From the NCBI GenBank assembly GCA_021772025.1, contig JAETNT010000023.1:1-58850 (forward strand): a DNA stretch of 58,850 nucleotides. Reading direction: 5' to 3'. The stretch's first letter is position 1. Each line of letters starts with the position of its first letter. A program made the translations under genes and the position numbers. Of this stretch, positions 25,099 through 33,698 are shown one piece after another. The DNA comes from Enterocloster bolteae. Its GTDB lineage: Bacteria > Bacillota > Clostridia > Lachnospirales > Lachnospiraceae. The notes beneath the pieces are model-generated. The model saw only the letters and a program-made list of their open reading frames with translations, searched no databases and was not told the origin of the DNA.

Positions 25099-25105
25099 AA
25101 CATCT

Positions 25106-25858
25106 TTAATTTCCCAGAACATCGGCGATTCTGACGATATCACTTCTATCATTCCAAACGCAAATCGTAACGCCTTTCCCGGTGCCGTCTCCGTGAATCA
25201 TCCGGTTATCGCCAATATAAATACCGATATGGCTCACTGCATTGATCGATGAGCCAAAAGCAATCAGATCTCCTACCCGAAGGGCATCCGCCGCCCGATC
25301 CACGCCCTGGCGTGCCTGTTCACCGGAAGTTCTGGGAAGTTCTATGCCGCAGGTGTTTTTCATCAGGTACCCTGCAAAACCGGAGCAGTCAAAGCCTGCC
25401 GCCGGATCAACTCCTCCTATTTGATAATGGCTTCCCAAAAGGTTCATAGCCTGTTTGATAATATCTGCCCGGCTCTCGTCTGCTTTCGGAATATTCCAGG
25501 TGCTTTTTATGGTAACTTGACCGGAATTGCCATCTAGATATGCCAGATGGCCATCATAGGCGATCTGAATCCATCCGTTTCCCCCGTCTCCCGTTACCCG
25601 GTATACCGTTTTGGGATACGCCAGACCGTAGCTGACTGGACTGCCGGGAGCTGCCGCAATGGCAATCTCCGTATTACCGGTAATTTCTGCAACGGACACA
25701 TCCAGCTCTACCGCTGCCATGTCTTCTAAAACCACACCCGTTTCCAAAAGCTCTGTGCCTGGTCCTGTTGTATCCGCATAACCTTCTGTTGCCGCTTCAA
25801 AGGTTATTATTGCGCTGGCTAAACACAGAACCGCCATCCTTTTTACCCCTTTTCTCAT
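25106..25858 (-). CDS. Secreted SH3b-NlpC/P60 peptidoglycan hydrolase
   Basis: This 250-aa exported protein has a signal peptide (basic start, VLCLASAIITFEAATEGYA, cleavage near residue 28), a bacterial SH3 domain (about 55-125), and a C-terminal NlpC/P60 domain. The catalytic Cys is in GFDCSGFAGYL and His in SHIGIYIGDNRMIHG. It should cleave gamma-D-Glu-diamino acid bonds in cell-wall peptides. Hairpin copy 3 lies just upstream, leaving only about 40 bases for a promoter, and I see none. Confidence 0.9.
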   Translation of the reverse strand: MRKGVKRMAVLCLASAIITFEAATEGYADTTGPGTELLETGVVLEDMAAVELDVSVAEITGNTEIAIAAAPGSPVSYGLAYPKTVYRVTGDGGNGWIQIAYDGHLAYLDGNSGQVTIKSTWNIPKADESRADIIKQAMNLLGSHYQIGGVDPAAGFDCSGFAGYLMKNTCGIELPRTSGEQARQGVDRAADALRVGDLIAFGSSINAVSHIGIYIGDNRMIHGDGTGKGVTICVWNDRSDIVRIADVLGN

Positions 25859-25899
25859 TTGTACCGCCCTTGATTCTTATTCTCTTGTGTTACGGAAAT

Positions 25900-25970
25900 A
25901 GGGCTGCCTCAAAATGAAACAGCGGATGTCTGATAAATAGAAATCCTCCTTTTCACTTTGTGACAGCCCT
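25900..25970 (-). repeat. Family hairpin copy 3, between efp and the NlpC/P60 gene
   Basis: Arms AGGGCTGCCTCAAAATGAAA (25900-25919) and TTTCACTTTGTGACAGCCCT (25951-25970) pair with a few mismatches around a 31-base loop, longer than in the other copies. It probably ends the efp transcript. Confidence 0.7.
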
Positions 25971-25997
25971 GCCCCTAAATCTCCATTGTAAACGGAC

Positions 25998-26017
25998 ATG
26001 TCTGCTGACGCAGACAT
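25998..26017. other. Short perfect hairpin downstream of efp
   Basis: ATGTCTGC, four-base loop, GCAGACAT. No T-run follows. It lies 24 bases after the efp stop and may act together with hairpin copy 3. Confidence 0.5.
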
Positions 26018-26040
26018 CGCCATACATGAAATCCCTGTAA

Positions 26041-26598
26041 TTAAACTCTGGACAGATATTCGCCAGTTCTGGTATCAATCTTAATTTTATCGCCTTGGCT
26101 TACGAATAAAGGTACAGAAACCGTTGCTCCGGTCTCTACAGTAGCAGGCTTAGTTGCTCCGGTTGCGGTGTCTCCCTTAAATCCCGGTTCGGTATCCGTA
26201 ATCTCCAGCTCTACAAATAGCGGAGGTTCTACAGAAAATACATTACCGTTGTAAGAGCAAACCTTTACCATCTCATTCTCTTTTACAAACTTTAATGCAT
26301 CGCCGATGGTATCTGCATTTAAAGCCACCTGATCAAAAGTCTCTACATTCATGAAGTTGAATAGATCACCGTCGGCATACAGATACTGCATGTCCACTCT
26401 GTCAATTCTTGCTGCCGGAAACTTCTCGGTGGGACGGAAGGTTTTCTCCACTACCCCGCCGCTGATAACGTTTTTTAATTTGGTGCGGACGAAAGCGGCA
26501 CCCTTTCCAGGCTTTACGTGCTGAAACTCCAAAATCTGCATTACGTTACCTTCGATCTCTAAAGTAACGCCATTTCTGAAATCACCTGCTGATATCAT
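26041..26598 (-). CDS. efp: Elongation factor P
   Basis: This 185-aa protein helps ribosomes stalled at polyproline stretches. It has the three-domain EF-P fold with [17 protein letters not shown] near the start; Lys32 is at the modified tip position. [20 protein letters not shown] and [16 protein letters not shown] are the conserved C-terminal phrases. The frame is open to 26703, but AAGGAGG precedes the ATG at 26598, which begins at the family position. It has its own promoter with an overlapping palindrome. Confidence 0.97.
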   Translation of the reverse strand: MISAGDFRNGVTLEIEGNVMQILEFQHVKPGKGAAFVRTKLKNVISGGVVEKTFRPTEKFPAARIDRVDMQYLYADGDLFNFMNVETFDQVALNADTIGDALKFVKENEMVKVCSYNGNVFSVEPPLFVELEITDTEPGFKGDTATGATKPATVETGATVSVPLFVSQGDKIKIDTRTGEYLSRV

Positions 26599-26634
26599 AA
26601 AGATACTCCTCCTTAAATCGTTCAACTCTTCAAT

Positions 26635-26660
26635 CCAGATTATTTTATAATATAATCTGG
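26635..26660. promoter_or_regulatory. Operator-like palindrome on the efp promoter
   Basis: CCAGATTAT, 8-base spacer, ATAATCTGG: a perfect 9-bp inverted repeat. It covers the -10 element of the efp promoter and lacks a T-run, so it looks like a protein-binding site rather than a terminator. Two copies of TTCAACTCTT (26621-26630, 26666-26675) flank it. Confidence 0.55.
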
Positions 26661-26670
26661 GTATTTTCAA
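26642..26670 (-). promoter_or_regulatory. Promoter of efp
   Basis: TTGAAA (26665-26670) and TAAAAT (26642-26647), 17-base spacer, minus strand. Confidence 0.65.
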
Positions 26671-26714
26671 CTCTTTTTTCATATTTGATGCAAAAAATGC
26701 CACAGTTTTCTGGG

Positions 26715-28031
26715 CTATCGCTGTTTTTTTCGGAAAACGGTCAAAATTTCCTCCGCAATCTCATCAGGGGTCCGGTTATCGGTTTTTACTGTCATATCCG
26801 CCGCCGTTTCATAGGCCAGGCGGCGTTTCTCCATAAGTCCCGCAATTCCCTCCGTGCTCATTCTCCCTTTTAAATTCGGCCTGGAATCATCTCCTTTTAT
26901 CCGGTTTAAAATTGTCTCAGGCCGGGCGGTTAAAAGGACAACTATACCGGAATTTTTCATCATCCGGACATTTTCCGGGCGCAGCACGGCACCGCCCCCA
27001 CAGGAAACCACACAAGGAGGCTCTGTTCCAATTGCACGGATCAGGTTTGTTTCCAAATCTCTGAAATGCTCTTCTCCATAAATCTCAAAAATGTCTTTGA
27101 TTTCCATGGATGTCTCTTCCCTAATCCTTTGATCCATCTCCACAGACAAACAGCCCAGTTTGCCGGACAAGCAGGCCGAAACCGTAGTCTTTCCGGTTCC
27201 CATAAAGCCGATGATAAAAATCCGCTTTTGTAAGAAGGGCTTGTCTTTAAGCGTCATTCCCTCATGAAGAATTTCCAGGACCTGCCTCAGCTTCTTTGCA
27301 TCAATTTGTCCCGGCGCGGAAGCCGAACCGGCACTGGCAAAGGTTACCGCAGACCCGAAAGCTTCCCCTGATGCACGGCTTATTACTCCTATGGGACCCA
27401 TGGACATAGTAATCAGAGGCCGGGAGGTTTGATTTGCCATTTGTGAAGTAACAGACAGCAGAGTCAGCACGTCCTCACTGCTTTTTGGCATTACCGCTAT
27501 TTTTAAGATATCCGCCCCCAACTCTTCCATTTGAAAAAAACGTTCCATAAGAACTTTACGATCCGGCGTTTTCTCAAAATCATGGCTGGACATCACTACA
27601 GCCATTCCCTGGCGGCGGATGCGGCAGACGCTCTCTCTAAGGGCCTCCCTTTCCTTCCCGGTTCTAAAACCGGCGGAAAGCTCTATATCTATCAGATCTG
27701 CCAAACGGCTCCTTGCTGCCCGAAGGTTCAGCTCCAAATAAGCCTTTCCTTCAAGCGCCTGCTCTCCCCCCTCCTCTTTTGTTCGAAAGGTAAACAAAAG
27801 AGGAACATCTTTTAGAATTTCCCGAATCTCCTTCAGGACTTTTATGACCTCCTCCGGATCTGTCCCTTTTTCATACCAGTCTGCCCGCCATTCCGCCAAA
27901 TCAAAGGGATGGTTATCCAACTCTTTGGCCCTTTTTAAAATTTCCTCTTTGGTTCTTGCCACAATGGGCACACAGATCTTCGGGCGGCCTGAGCCGATAG
28001 AACAGCCTCTTACAACTATTGCTTCTGTCAT
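26715..28031 (-). CDS. Bifunctional 3-dehydroquinate dehydratase / shikimate kinase fusion
   Basis: This 438-aa fusion joins two shikimate-pathway enzymes. Residues 1 to about 255 are type I 3-dehydroquinate dehydratase (AroD): Glu47 in LAEWRAD, His150 in SSHDFEKTP, Schiff-base Lys177 in ILKIAVMP. Residues about 268-438 are shikimate kinase (AroK): P-loop GFMGTGKT at 275-282, MDQRIREE, and SCGGGAVLR. The two steps are not consecutive (AroE acts between them), so the fusion does not simply channel one intermediate. It overlaps yqeG upstream as ATGA. Confidence 0.93.
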   Translation of the reverse strand: MTEAIVVRGCSIGSGRPKICVPIVARTKEEILKRAKELDNHPFDLAEWRADWYEKGTDPEEVIKVLKEIREILKDVPLLFTFRTKEEGGEQALEGKAYLELNLRAARSRLADLIDIELSAGFRTGKEREALRESVCRIRRQGMAVVMSSHDFEKTPDRKVLMERFFQMEELGADILKIAVMPKSSEDVLTLLSVTSQMANQTSRPLITMSMGPIGVISRASGEAFGSAVTFASAGSASAPGQIDAKKLRQVLEILHEGMTLKDKPFLQKRIFIIGFMGTGKTTVSACLSGKLGCLSVEMDQRIREETSMEIKDIFEIYGEEHFRDLETNLIRAIGTEPPCVVSCGGGAVLRPENVRMMKNSGIVVLLTARPETILNRIKGDDSRPNLKGRMSTEGIAGLMEKRRLAYETAADMTVKTDNRTPDEIAEEILTVFRKKQR

Positions 28032-28528
28032 TTCTCTATTGTCCTCTCGTAAAAATATAAAACCAGCTTTTCCGGAACCCTTTTTATGATAATTTGAATT
28101 TCCTCTTTAGGGTTTATGGGCTTTACCAGAATACTGGAAATCCCGGCCCGATTGGCTCCCCAGATATCCGTAAAAATTTGATCCCCGACAAAGACCGTAT
28201 TCTCCGCCCTGGTTCCCATCTGTTTCATGGCCTCTTCATACCCTCGGCGTCTAGGTTTTCCTGCTTTATATATATATTTGGTTCCTACCGCCTGAGCGAA
28301 TTTTTTCACCCGCGGTTCCTTGTTGTTGGAGGCTAAGCAGGATTCAAGCCCTATGTTTCTCAGTCGTTTAAACAGCTCCTTTGACCGTTGATCTGCCGGG
28401 GCATCATGAGGAACTAATGTATTGTCCACATCAAAAATCACTCCCCGGATCCCCTGTCGATAAAGCTCTTCAAAAGAAATCTCATAAGTACTTTCCTTCC
28501 GGCTTGCCGGATAAAATTGTTTCAGCAT
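28028..28528 (-). CDS. yqeG: YqeG family HAD phosphatase
   Basis: This 166-aa HAD-superfamily IIIA phosphatase has the nucleophile motif FDVDNTLVPHD (Asp33, Asp35), the second motif ASNNKEPRV, Lys in KAGKPRRRG, and GDQIFTDIWGANRAG. The substrate is unknown. It lies seven bases after nrdR and overlaps the aroD-aroK gene by four bases, in line with the yqeG-aro linkage known in Bacilli. Confidence 0.92.
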   Translation of the reverse strand: MLKQFYPASRKESTYEISFEELYRQGIRGVIFDVDNTLVPHDAPADQRSKELFKRLRNIGLESCLASNNKEPRVKKFAQAVGTKYIYKAGKPRRRGYEEAMKQMGTRAENTVFVGDQIFTDIWGANRAGISSILVKPINPKEEIQIIIKRVPEKLVLYFYERTIEK

Positions 28529-28535
28529 ATATCTC

Positions 28536-28988
28536 CTATTTGTTCAGCAATTTCCCCAATTCTTCCATAAAGGTGCCGATGTCCTTAAACTCTCGGTATA
28601 CGGAGGCAAAGCGGACATAAGCCACCTCGTCCAGATCCTTTAGCTTATCCATAACCAGCTCGCCGATAGTAGAGGTGGGAACTTCCTTTTCCTCCATATT
28701 AAAAATCTGGGTTTCGATACTGTCTATAAGAGCATCTATCTGCTGGGTAGACACTGGGCGCTTATGGCAGGAGTGAAGAACCCCGCTCTCGATCTTAGCC
28801 CGATCATAGTTTTCTCTGGATTCATCTTTTTTAATTACCATAAGCGGCATTGTTTCCAGCTTTTCGTAAGTAGTAAAGCGTTTACCGCAGATCTCGCACT
28901 GCCTGCGCCGGCGGATAGAACTGTTATCGTCTACCGGTCTGGAATCGATTACCTTTGTATCTGCTGCACTGCAAAATGGGCATTTCAC
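28536..28988 (-). CDS. nrdR: Transcriptional repressor NrdR
   Basis: This 150-aa regulator of ribonucleotide reductase genes has an N-terminal zinc ribbon with Cys3, Cys6, Cys31 and Cys34 (KCPFC; QCEICGKRF) and an ATP-cone domain beginning VIKKDESRENYDRAKI. The start is a GTG at 28988 with AGGAGG ten bases ahead. It begins an nrdR-yqeG-aroDK operon with a promoter at 29052-29080. Confidence 0.97.
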   Translation of the reverse strand: MKCPFCSAADTKVIDSRPVDDNSSIRRRRQCEICGKRFTTYEKLETMPLMVIKKDESRENYDRAKIESGVLHSCHKRPVSTQQIDALIDSIETQIFNMEEKEVPTSTIGELVMDKLKDLDEVAYVRFASVYREFKDIGTFMEELGKLLNK

Positions 28989-29051
28989 TTTAAAGTTCCT
29001 CCTGTCTCCTGTAAAATTTAGCGGGTATCTCCTGTCCTGCCTGTTAAATTT

Positions 29052-29080
29052 ATTTTACATGAAGGAGCTCCGATCCGCAA
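29052..29080 (-). promoter_or_regulatory. Promoter of nrdR-yqeG-aroDK
   Basis: TTGCGG (29075-29080) and TAAAAT (29052-29057), 17-base spacer, minus strand; it begins only six bases after the ylmC stop. Confidence 0.6.
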
Positions 29081-29085
29081 GCGGT

Positions 29086-29349
29086 TTATTTTGACTTGCA
29101 TTTATCCGGTTTTTCTTTTTCCTGGTAATCTACCAGAATAATGTCCTCGCCTACTTGGCAGATATCGCAAAAAGGAATTATGTACTCTTTTTCCCGGCAC
29201 AAAAATCCGCAGAAGCTGCCTGGTCCCGGGACAATAATGGCTACGATACAGCCGGTCTGCATATTAAAATCAACGTCTCCTACAAAACCCAGGCGCTGGC
29301 AGCTGTTGATATTGATAACTTCTTTGGTTTTTAATTCGCAGATACGCAT
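29086..29349 (-). CDS. YlmC/YmxH family sporulation protein (PRC-barrel)
   Basis: This 87-aa PRC-barrel protein matches the YlmC/YmxH family (MRICELKTKEVINI, RLGFVGDVDFN, IIPFCDICQVGEDIILVD). Members are linked to sporulation, with no defined biochemical role. Five Cys residues are present, more than usual for so small a protein. AAAGGA precedes the ATG. A sigma-E-like promoter upstream agrees with mother-cell expression. Confidence 0.9.
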   Translation of the reverse strand: MRICELKTKEVININSCQRLGFVGDVDFNMQTGCIVAIIVPGPGSFCGFLCREKEYIIPFCDICQVGEDIILVDYQEKEKPDKCKSK

Positions 29350-29378
29350 AGATTATGGATCCTTTTAAGATTTGTTAT

Positions 29379-29407
29379 AATGTATGAGAGGTTCAGAAGA
29401 AATGTCA
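29379..29407 (-). promoter_or_regulatory. Sigma-E-like promoter of the ylmC-type gene
   Basis: TGACATT (29401-29407), 14-base spacer, CATACATT (29379-29386) on the minus strand. The -10 fits the sigma-E consensus CATACANT fully and the -35 fits KMATATT at five of seven positions. Confidence 0.55.
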
Positions 29408-29437
29408 CTTTACATCCCTTCTTCTAAGCCATAAAAA

Positions 29438-29473
29438 GGCCGCCGCAAAACGCTTTTCGTCTTTGCAGCGGCC
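29438..29473 (-). repeat. Family hairpin copy 4, terminator after metQ
   Basis: GGCCGCCGCAAAACG pairs with CGTCTTTGCAGCGGCC; on the minus strand TTTTT follows the stem. The CGCAAAACG core is shared with copy 2. Confidence 0.85.
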
Positions 29474-29490
29474 TCTCTGTATTGATAATA

Positions 29491-30399
29491 TCAGAATAAC
29501 GGAACTACAGCGCCCTCATAGGTTTCTTCAATAAACTTTTTAATTTCATCACTGGTTAAAGCTTCTACCAGTGCCTTGGACTTGTCGCTTGTTTCATCAC
29601 CCTCTCTTACTGCGACTACGTTGCCGTAGGTAGTTGCGGCGATAGACTGAGAATCCTCGATAGCCAGAGCATCGCTGACCTTTAATCCGGCTTCAATCGC
29701 ATAGTTTCCATTGATTACGGCAATGTCAACGTCGGGAAGCACACGGGGAATCTGAGCGGCTTCCACTTCCATAATCTCCAGGTTCTTGGGATTCTCGGAG
29801 ATATCATTCTTAGTGGCTTCCAGACCGGCTCCCTCTTTCAGGGTAATCAGGCCCTGAGCTTCCAGAAGAAGCAGAGCTCTCGCCTCGTTGGTAACGTCAT
29901 TGGGCACTGCCACTACCGCCTTATCTGCGATTTCTTCTAAAGAGCTTGTCTTTCCGGCATAGATGCCGAAAGGCTCGTAATGGATGGAGGCAGCAGACGC
30001 CAATTTTGTGCCGAACTGGGCGTTAAAAGACTCCAGATAGGGGAAGTGCTGGAAATAGTTAGCATCCAGATCCCCGGCATCCAATGCATTATTAGGCTGT
30101 ACATAGTCGCTGTAAACCATAACCTGCAGATCAAATCCTTTTTCCTCCATAAGAGGTTTGGCTGCTTCCAGGATCTCCGCATGGGGAGCCGGGCTTGCGC
30201 CTACTACCACCTTAACCAGTTCTTTGGAAGTCTTGGACTCGGTCTCGTTTTCAGCTGCTTCTGTTTCTGCTGCCTCTGGGCTGGTTTCTGCTGCTGTAGT
30301 GGCCGCTGCCGTAGTGGAAGATGTGCCGCTTCCTCCGCAGGCGGTTAAAGAGGCAGCCCCAAGAAGGGCAGCCAGTACCAGACTTATCGGTTTTTTCAT
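29491..30399 (-). CDS. metQ: Methionine ABC transporter substrate-binding lipoprotein
   Basis: This 302-aa MetQ/NlpA-family lipoprotein has a lipobox LTAC with Cys21, a Thr/Ala/Glu-rich linker to about residue 60, and then the binding domain (VVGASPAPHAEILEAAKPLM, YVQPNNALDAGDLDANYFQH, VAVPNDVTNEARALLLLE). It should bind methionine and hand it to MetI/MetN. The ATG at 30399 has AGGAGG. It is separated from metI by a 152-base gap with a strong hairpin, and copy 4 terminates it. Confidence 0.95.
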   Translation of the reverse strand: MKKPISLVLAALLGAASLTACGGSGTSSTTAAATTAAETSPEAAETEAAENETESKTSKELVKVVVGASPAPHAEILEAAKPLMEEKGFDLQVMVYSDYVQPNNALDAGDLDANYFQHFPYLESFNAQFGTKLASAASIHYEPFGIYAGKTSSLEEIADKAVVAVPNDVTNEARALLLLEAQGLITLKEGAGLEATKNDISENPKNLEIMEVEAAQIPRVLPDVDIAVINGNYAIEAGLKVSDALAIEDSQSIAATTYGNVVAVREGDETSDKSKALVEALTSDEIKKFIEETYEGAVVPLF

Positions 30400-30430
30400 A
30401 ATTGTTTCCTCCTCTTGAATAAAAAGTTTT

Positions 30431-30470
30431 GGTACAGCCCCGCCTGACTTTTTCATTCCGGGGCTGTACC
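30431..30470 (-). terminator. Intercistronic hairpin between metI and metQ
   Basis: GGTACAGCCCCG and CGGGGCTGTACC form a perfect 12-bp stem with a 16-base loop. On the minus strand AAAACTTTTT follows, so partial termination or protection of the metQ message are both possible. Confidence 0.7.
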
Positions 30471-30551
30471 GGTGATTTATATTACAAGCCCTCCCGTCGC
30501 CGGAACAGGTTTTGCAATATCAAAATAAGCATGTTGTAACCGTTCTCTTTC

Positions 30552-31217
30552 CTATCGGATCCGTTTATCGTTTACTTTGGAAAGCTTCATAAAGGATTCC
30601 TGAATAATCTGGACAATGATTACCATTATTGCTACAGTAATCAGCATAATATCTGTCTGATAGCGGTAGTAGCCGTAATTAATGGCAATGGCTCCCAATC
30701 CTCCTGCTCCTACAAAGCCGCCCATAGCGGTATATCCCAAAATAGTGGTGACGGAAATTGCCGCTCCCACTAACAGGGAAGGCTTCGACTCGGGAAGCAG
30801 TACCTTGTAAATGATCTGCCAAGTGGAAGCCCCCATAGATTTAGCCGCTTCAATAACCCCGGCATCCACTTCCCGGAAAGAGGATTCCACCATCCGGGCA
30901 ATGTAAGGAGAGCCGGCCACAATCAGAGGAAATACCATAGCGTTAGGGCCTATCGTGGTTCCTACTACTTTTCTGGTAACCGGAAGGAGCATAATTGCCA
31001 GAATAATAAAAGGCACGGAACGAAGAAGATTAATAATAATCCCCAAAGCCTTTTCTACCGCGGGAATGGGCTTAATGCCGTCTCTTGCCGTAACCACTAG
31101 GATTACTCCTAAAGGAATCCCAATTACATAAGAAAAAATGGAAGACATGGCTACCATATAGATAGTTTCCCAAATTCCTGTCCCCAGCATATTCAGAGTC
31201 GTAGAATCAATCTGCAT
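30552..31217 (-). CDS. metI: Methionine ABC transporter permease
   Basis: This 221-aa permease has about five membrane helices and the BPD loop EAAKSMGASTWQIIYKVLLPES that contacts the ATPase, as in MetI. It starts inside the metN end (11-base overlap) behind GAGG. Together with MetN and MetQ it makes a complete methionine importer. Confidence 0.95.
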   Translation of the reverse strand: MQIDSTTLNMLGTGIWETIYMVAMSSIFSYVIGIPLGVILVVTARDGIKPIPAVEKALGIIINLLRSVPFIILAIMLLPVTRKVVGTTIGPNAMVFPLIVAGSPYIARMVESSFREVDAGVIEAAKSMGASTWQIIYKVLLPESKPSLLVGAAISVTTILGYTAMGGFVGAGGLGAIAINYGYYRYQTDIMLITVAIMVIIVQIIQESFMKLSKVNDKRIR

Positions 31218-32223
31218 CTTCTGTTACCTCCTCAAAAGGCACCTTGGCGGCGTTTAAATAGCTGGTCACCCTCCGGGCTTCCGTCTCCTCCTCAGGAAGC
31301 TGGATAATCATCTGTCCCATAGCGGTTCCGTTTAAGTCCCTGGTGGCGGCGTACATGATGTTTACCGGTGTTTTACAGGCCAGAATCAATTTTGCTAAAA
31401 CCGGTTCTGAAGATGCCCTGCCATCAAAAATAATCCGTATCCGCCGGCTGTTGCCAAAATCCGTGTTTTCCACCGCGTCTCCTAAAATAAGCTGACGTCC
31501 GATTTTGGATTTTGGCTCGGAAAAGATCTCTGACACCTTTCCGAATTCCGCAATCTGGCTCTGATCGATAATGGCAACTCTGTCGCAGATAGCCTCAATT
31601 ACCGCCATCTCATGGGTAATGACGATGACTGTAACCCCCAAATCCTGATTAATCTGTTTTAACAGCTGCAGAATCGATTTGGTGGTATTCGGATCTAAAG
31701 CGCTGGTAGCTTCATCGCACAAAAGCACCTTAGGATTGGTAGCCAAAGCCCTTGCAATCGCTACTCTCTGCTTCTGACCGCCGGATAGCTGGGCCGGATA
31801 GGCTTTCATCCTGTCCCTTAAGCCTACCATCTCCAGAAGGTCTTCCGCCCTCTTTTTTGCCTCTGCCTTAGAGACTCCGGAGATCTCCAGAGGGAAGCAT
31901 ACATTCTGCAATACATTTCTTTGAGCCAGGAGATTAAACTGCTGAAAGATCATCCCCATGGATCTTCTTGCAGTGCGGATTCCTGCTTCTCCCAAATCCC
32001 CCAGGTTTTTACCCTCAAAAATCACTTTTCCGGCCGTAGGCTTTTCCAAAAAGTTGATACACCGGACCAGCGTACTCTTTCCCGCTCCTGACAGGCCGAT
32101 AATCCCAAAAATTTCCCCTTTTTCAATTTCCAGGTTAATATGGTCTAAAGCAGTAACCGTGCCGTTTGCAGTATAAAACTGCTTACCCAGCTCTTCCAGC
32201 CTGATAATGGCATCTGCTGACAT
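31207..32223 (-). CDS. metN: Methionine ABC transporter ATP-binding protein
   Basis: This 338-aa ATPase has Walker A GLSGAGKST, signature LSGGQKQRVAIARAL, Walker B VLLCDEATSALDP and a C-terminal NIL domain (about 260-338) that senses methionine and inhibits transport. The frame extends to 32250, but the ATG at 32223 follows AAAGGAAGG and starts where the family does. It lies 17 bases after pepV. No SAM riboswitch or T-box is visible ahead of it. Confidence 0.96.
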   Translation of the reverse strand: MSADAIIRLEELGKQFYTANGTVTALDHINLEIEKGEIFGIIGLSGAGKSTLVRCINFLEKPTAGKVIFEGKNLGDLGEAGIRTARRSMGMIFQQFNLLAQRNVLQNVCFPLEISGVSKAEAKKRAEDLLEMVGLRDRMKAYPAQLSGGQKQRVAIARALATNPKVLLCDEATSALDPNTTKSILQLLKQINQDLGVTVIVITHEMAVIEAICDRVAIIDQSQIAEFGKVSEIFSEPKSKIGRQLILGDAVENTDFGNSRRIRIIFDGRASSEPVLAKLILACKTPVNIMYAATRDLNGTAMGQMIIQLPEEETEARRVTSYLNAAKVPFEEVTEDAD

Positions 32224-32240
32224 AGTGGTGCCTTCCTTTC

Positions 32241-33665
32241 TTATGAGCACAAATCAATAATGACCTGTGCAAAAATCTCTGCGCTGACCACCAGCTCATC
32301 GATGACAGCAAATTCATCCGCCCCGTGCATCCGGTTGTCGGTTTCCGGCATAGATGCGCCAAAGGCGACTCCGTTCTTTAAATGGTGAACATAGGTACCT
32401 CCGCCAATAGCTAGGCATTTTCCTTCTCTTCCCGTATAATTCTCATAAGCTTTTAAAAGCGTCTTTACAAAATCTGAATTGCCGTCTACATGGTGGGGCG
32501 GAGTCATCTCTTTGTTGTGGAGGACGATATTCTTTTGCGCCATGGCCTTTCTCACTACTTCCAGGGTATTTTCCTCGTTGGAGCAGATAGGACAGCGGGC
32601 ATCAAAGGTTCCGTCTAAGCTTCCTCCATCAATGGCAAGGAGAGAAAGCGCCAGGGTTAAATCTCCGGACAGCTCATCGCTCATTTTGATTCCCAATGCC
32701 TCTCCATTTAGATCTCCATGGGGGAACAATTCTGTCAGCCTTTTTACATAAGCTGTCTGGGCACACTCTGCCAGAGGAAGGCGGCTTACGAGATTTAATA
32801 ATGCGGTCAGCGCATTTTTTCCCGCCTTAGGGCTGGACGCATGAGCACCGGCGCCTACAGCAGTAATGGTATAAATCGGATCATCCTCCAGGGAATCCTG
32901 AGCAGTAAGCTGGAACTCTATATCCAGCTCCTTTTCAGCCTGTTCAATAATGGGACGGATACTTTCTAAAGTAAGACTGCCCAGTTCAATGGTAGCAAAA
33001 GCCTTTCCCGGAACTACATTCGCTTTGATTCCCGCTTCAAAAGAAATCAGCCGGGGAAGGGCCTCTGATTCCTCCCACTCCGCCGTAAAGTGACCATTCA
33101 GCCGGCCCTTCTCAATGTTTACTACAGGGTAGGAAGCATCCGGGGAAAAGGTCATGGGAGCTTCCGGCTCCTCGTCATAATAATGGGCAATATCCGCACT
33201 TCCGCATTCCTCATCTGTGCCTAAAATCAGCCGGACATTTTTCTTTAAAGGAATTCCCAATTCTTTTACACAGCGCATAGCGTAAAGAGCCGCTACTGCC
33301 GGGCCTTTATTGTCAGCGGTTCCTCTGCCATAGATCTTTCCGTCTTTTACCAACGGCTCAAAAGCCTCTGTCACGGTCCATCCCTCTCCGGCCGGTACTA
33401 CATCCAGATGAGCCAGAATGTCCAGGTGGCGTTCCAAATGACCAAAATCCACGGTTCCTACATAACTGTCGTAATTGGTCGTAGCAAAGCCGTAATTTTC
33501 CGCCATGGAAAGGGCAGCTCCCAGCGCCCGGAAAGTTCCGCTTCCAAAGGGCATTCCTACCTTATAAGCCATCTTTTCGCTGTTAATGCGGCACAGGGTG
33601 GAAATGTCTTCTAACATCTCTTGTTTGTGATCTTCCATATATTTTTTAATCTGCTTCTGATACAT
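32241..33665 (-). CDS. pepV: M20 family dipeptidase PepV
   Basis: This 474-aa zinc dipeptidase of the PepV/Sapep group has HLDVVPAGEGW (metal His and catalytic Asp), GRGTADNKGP (bridging Asp), GTDEECGS (catalytic Glu) and a C-terminal metal His region. It cleaves dipeptides, often beta-alanyl or D-containing ones. AAAGGA precedes the ATG. It lies between prfC (33-base gap) and metN, so peptide breakdown and methionine uptake appear to share a transcript. Confidence 0.93.
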   Translation of the reverse strand: MYQKQIKKYMEDHKQEMLEDISTLCRINSEKMAYKVGMPFGSGTFRALGAALSMAENYGFATTNYDSYVGTVDFGHLERHLDILAHLDVVPAGEGWTVTEAFEPLVKDGKIYGRGTADNKGPAVAALYAMRCVKELGIPLKKNVRLILGTDEECGSADIAHYYDEEPEAPMTFSPDASYPVVNIEKGRLNGHFTAEWEESEALPRLISFEAGIKANVVPGKAFATIELGSLTLESIRPIIEQAEKELDIEFQLTAQDSLEDDPIYTITAVGAGAHASSPKAGKNALTALLNLVSRLPLAECAQTAYVKRLTELFPHGDLNGEALGIKMSDELSGDLTLALSLLAIDGGSLDGTFDARCPICSNEENTLEVVRKAMAQKNIVLHNKEMTPPHHVDGNSDFVKTLLKAYENYTGREGKCLAIGGGTYVHHLKNGVAFGASMPETDNRMHGADEFAVIDELVVSAEIFAQVIIDLCS

Positions 33666-33698
33666 ACAAATTCAATCCTTTCTATAAAAAATACTTAT

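Noticed and set aside
32224..33698. SAM riboswitch or methionine T-box for metNIQ
   Set aside because: The gaps before metN and pepV are only 17 and 33 bases, too short for either leader.
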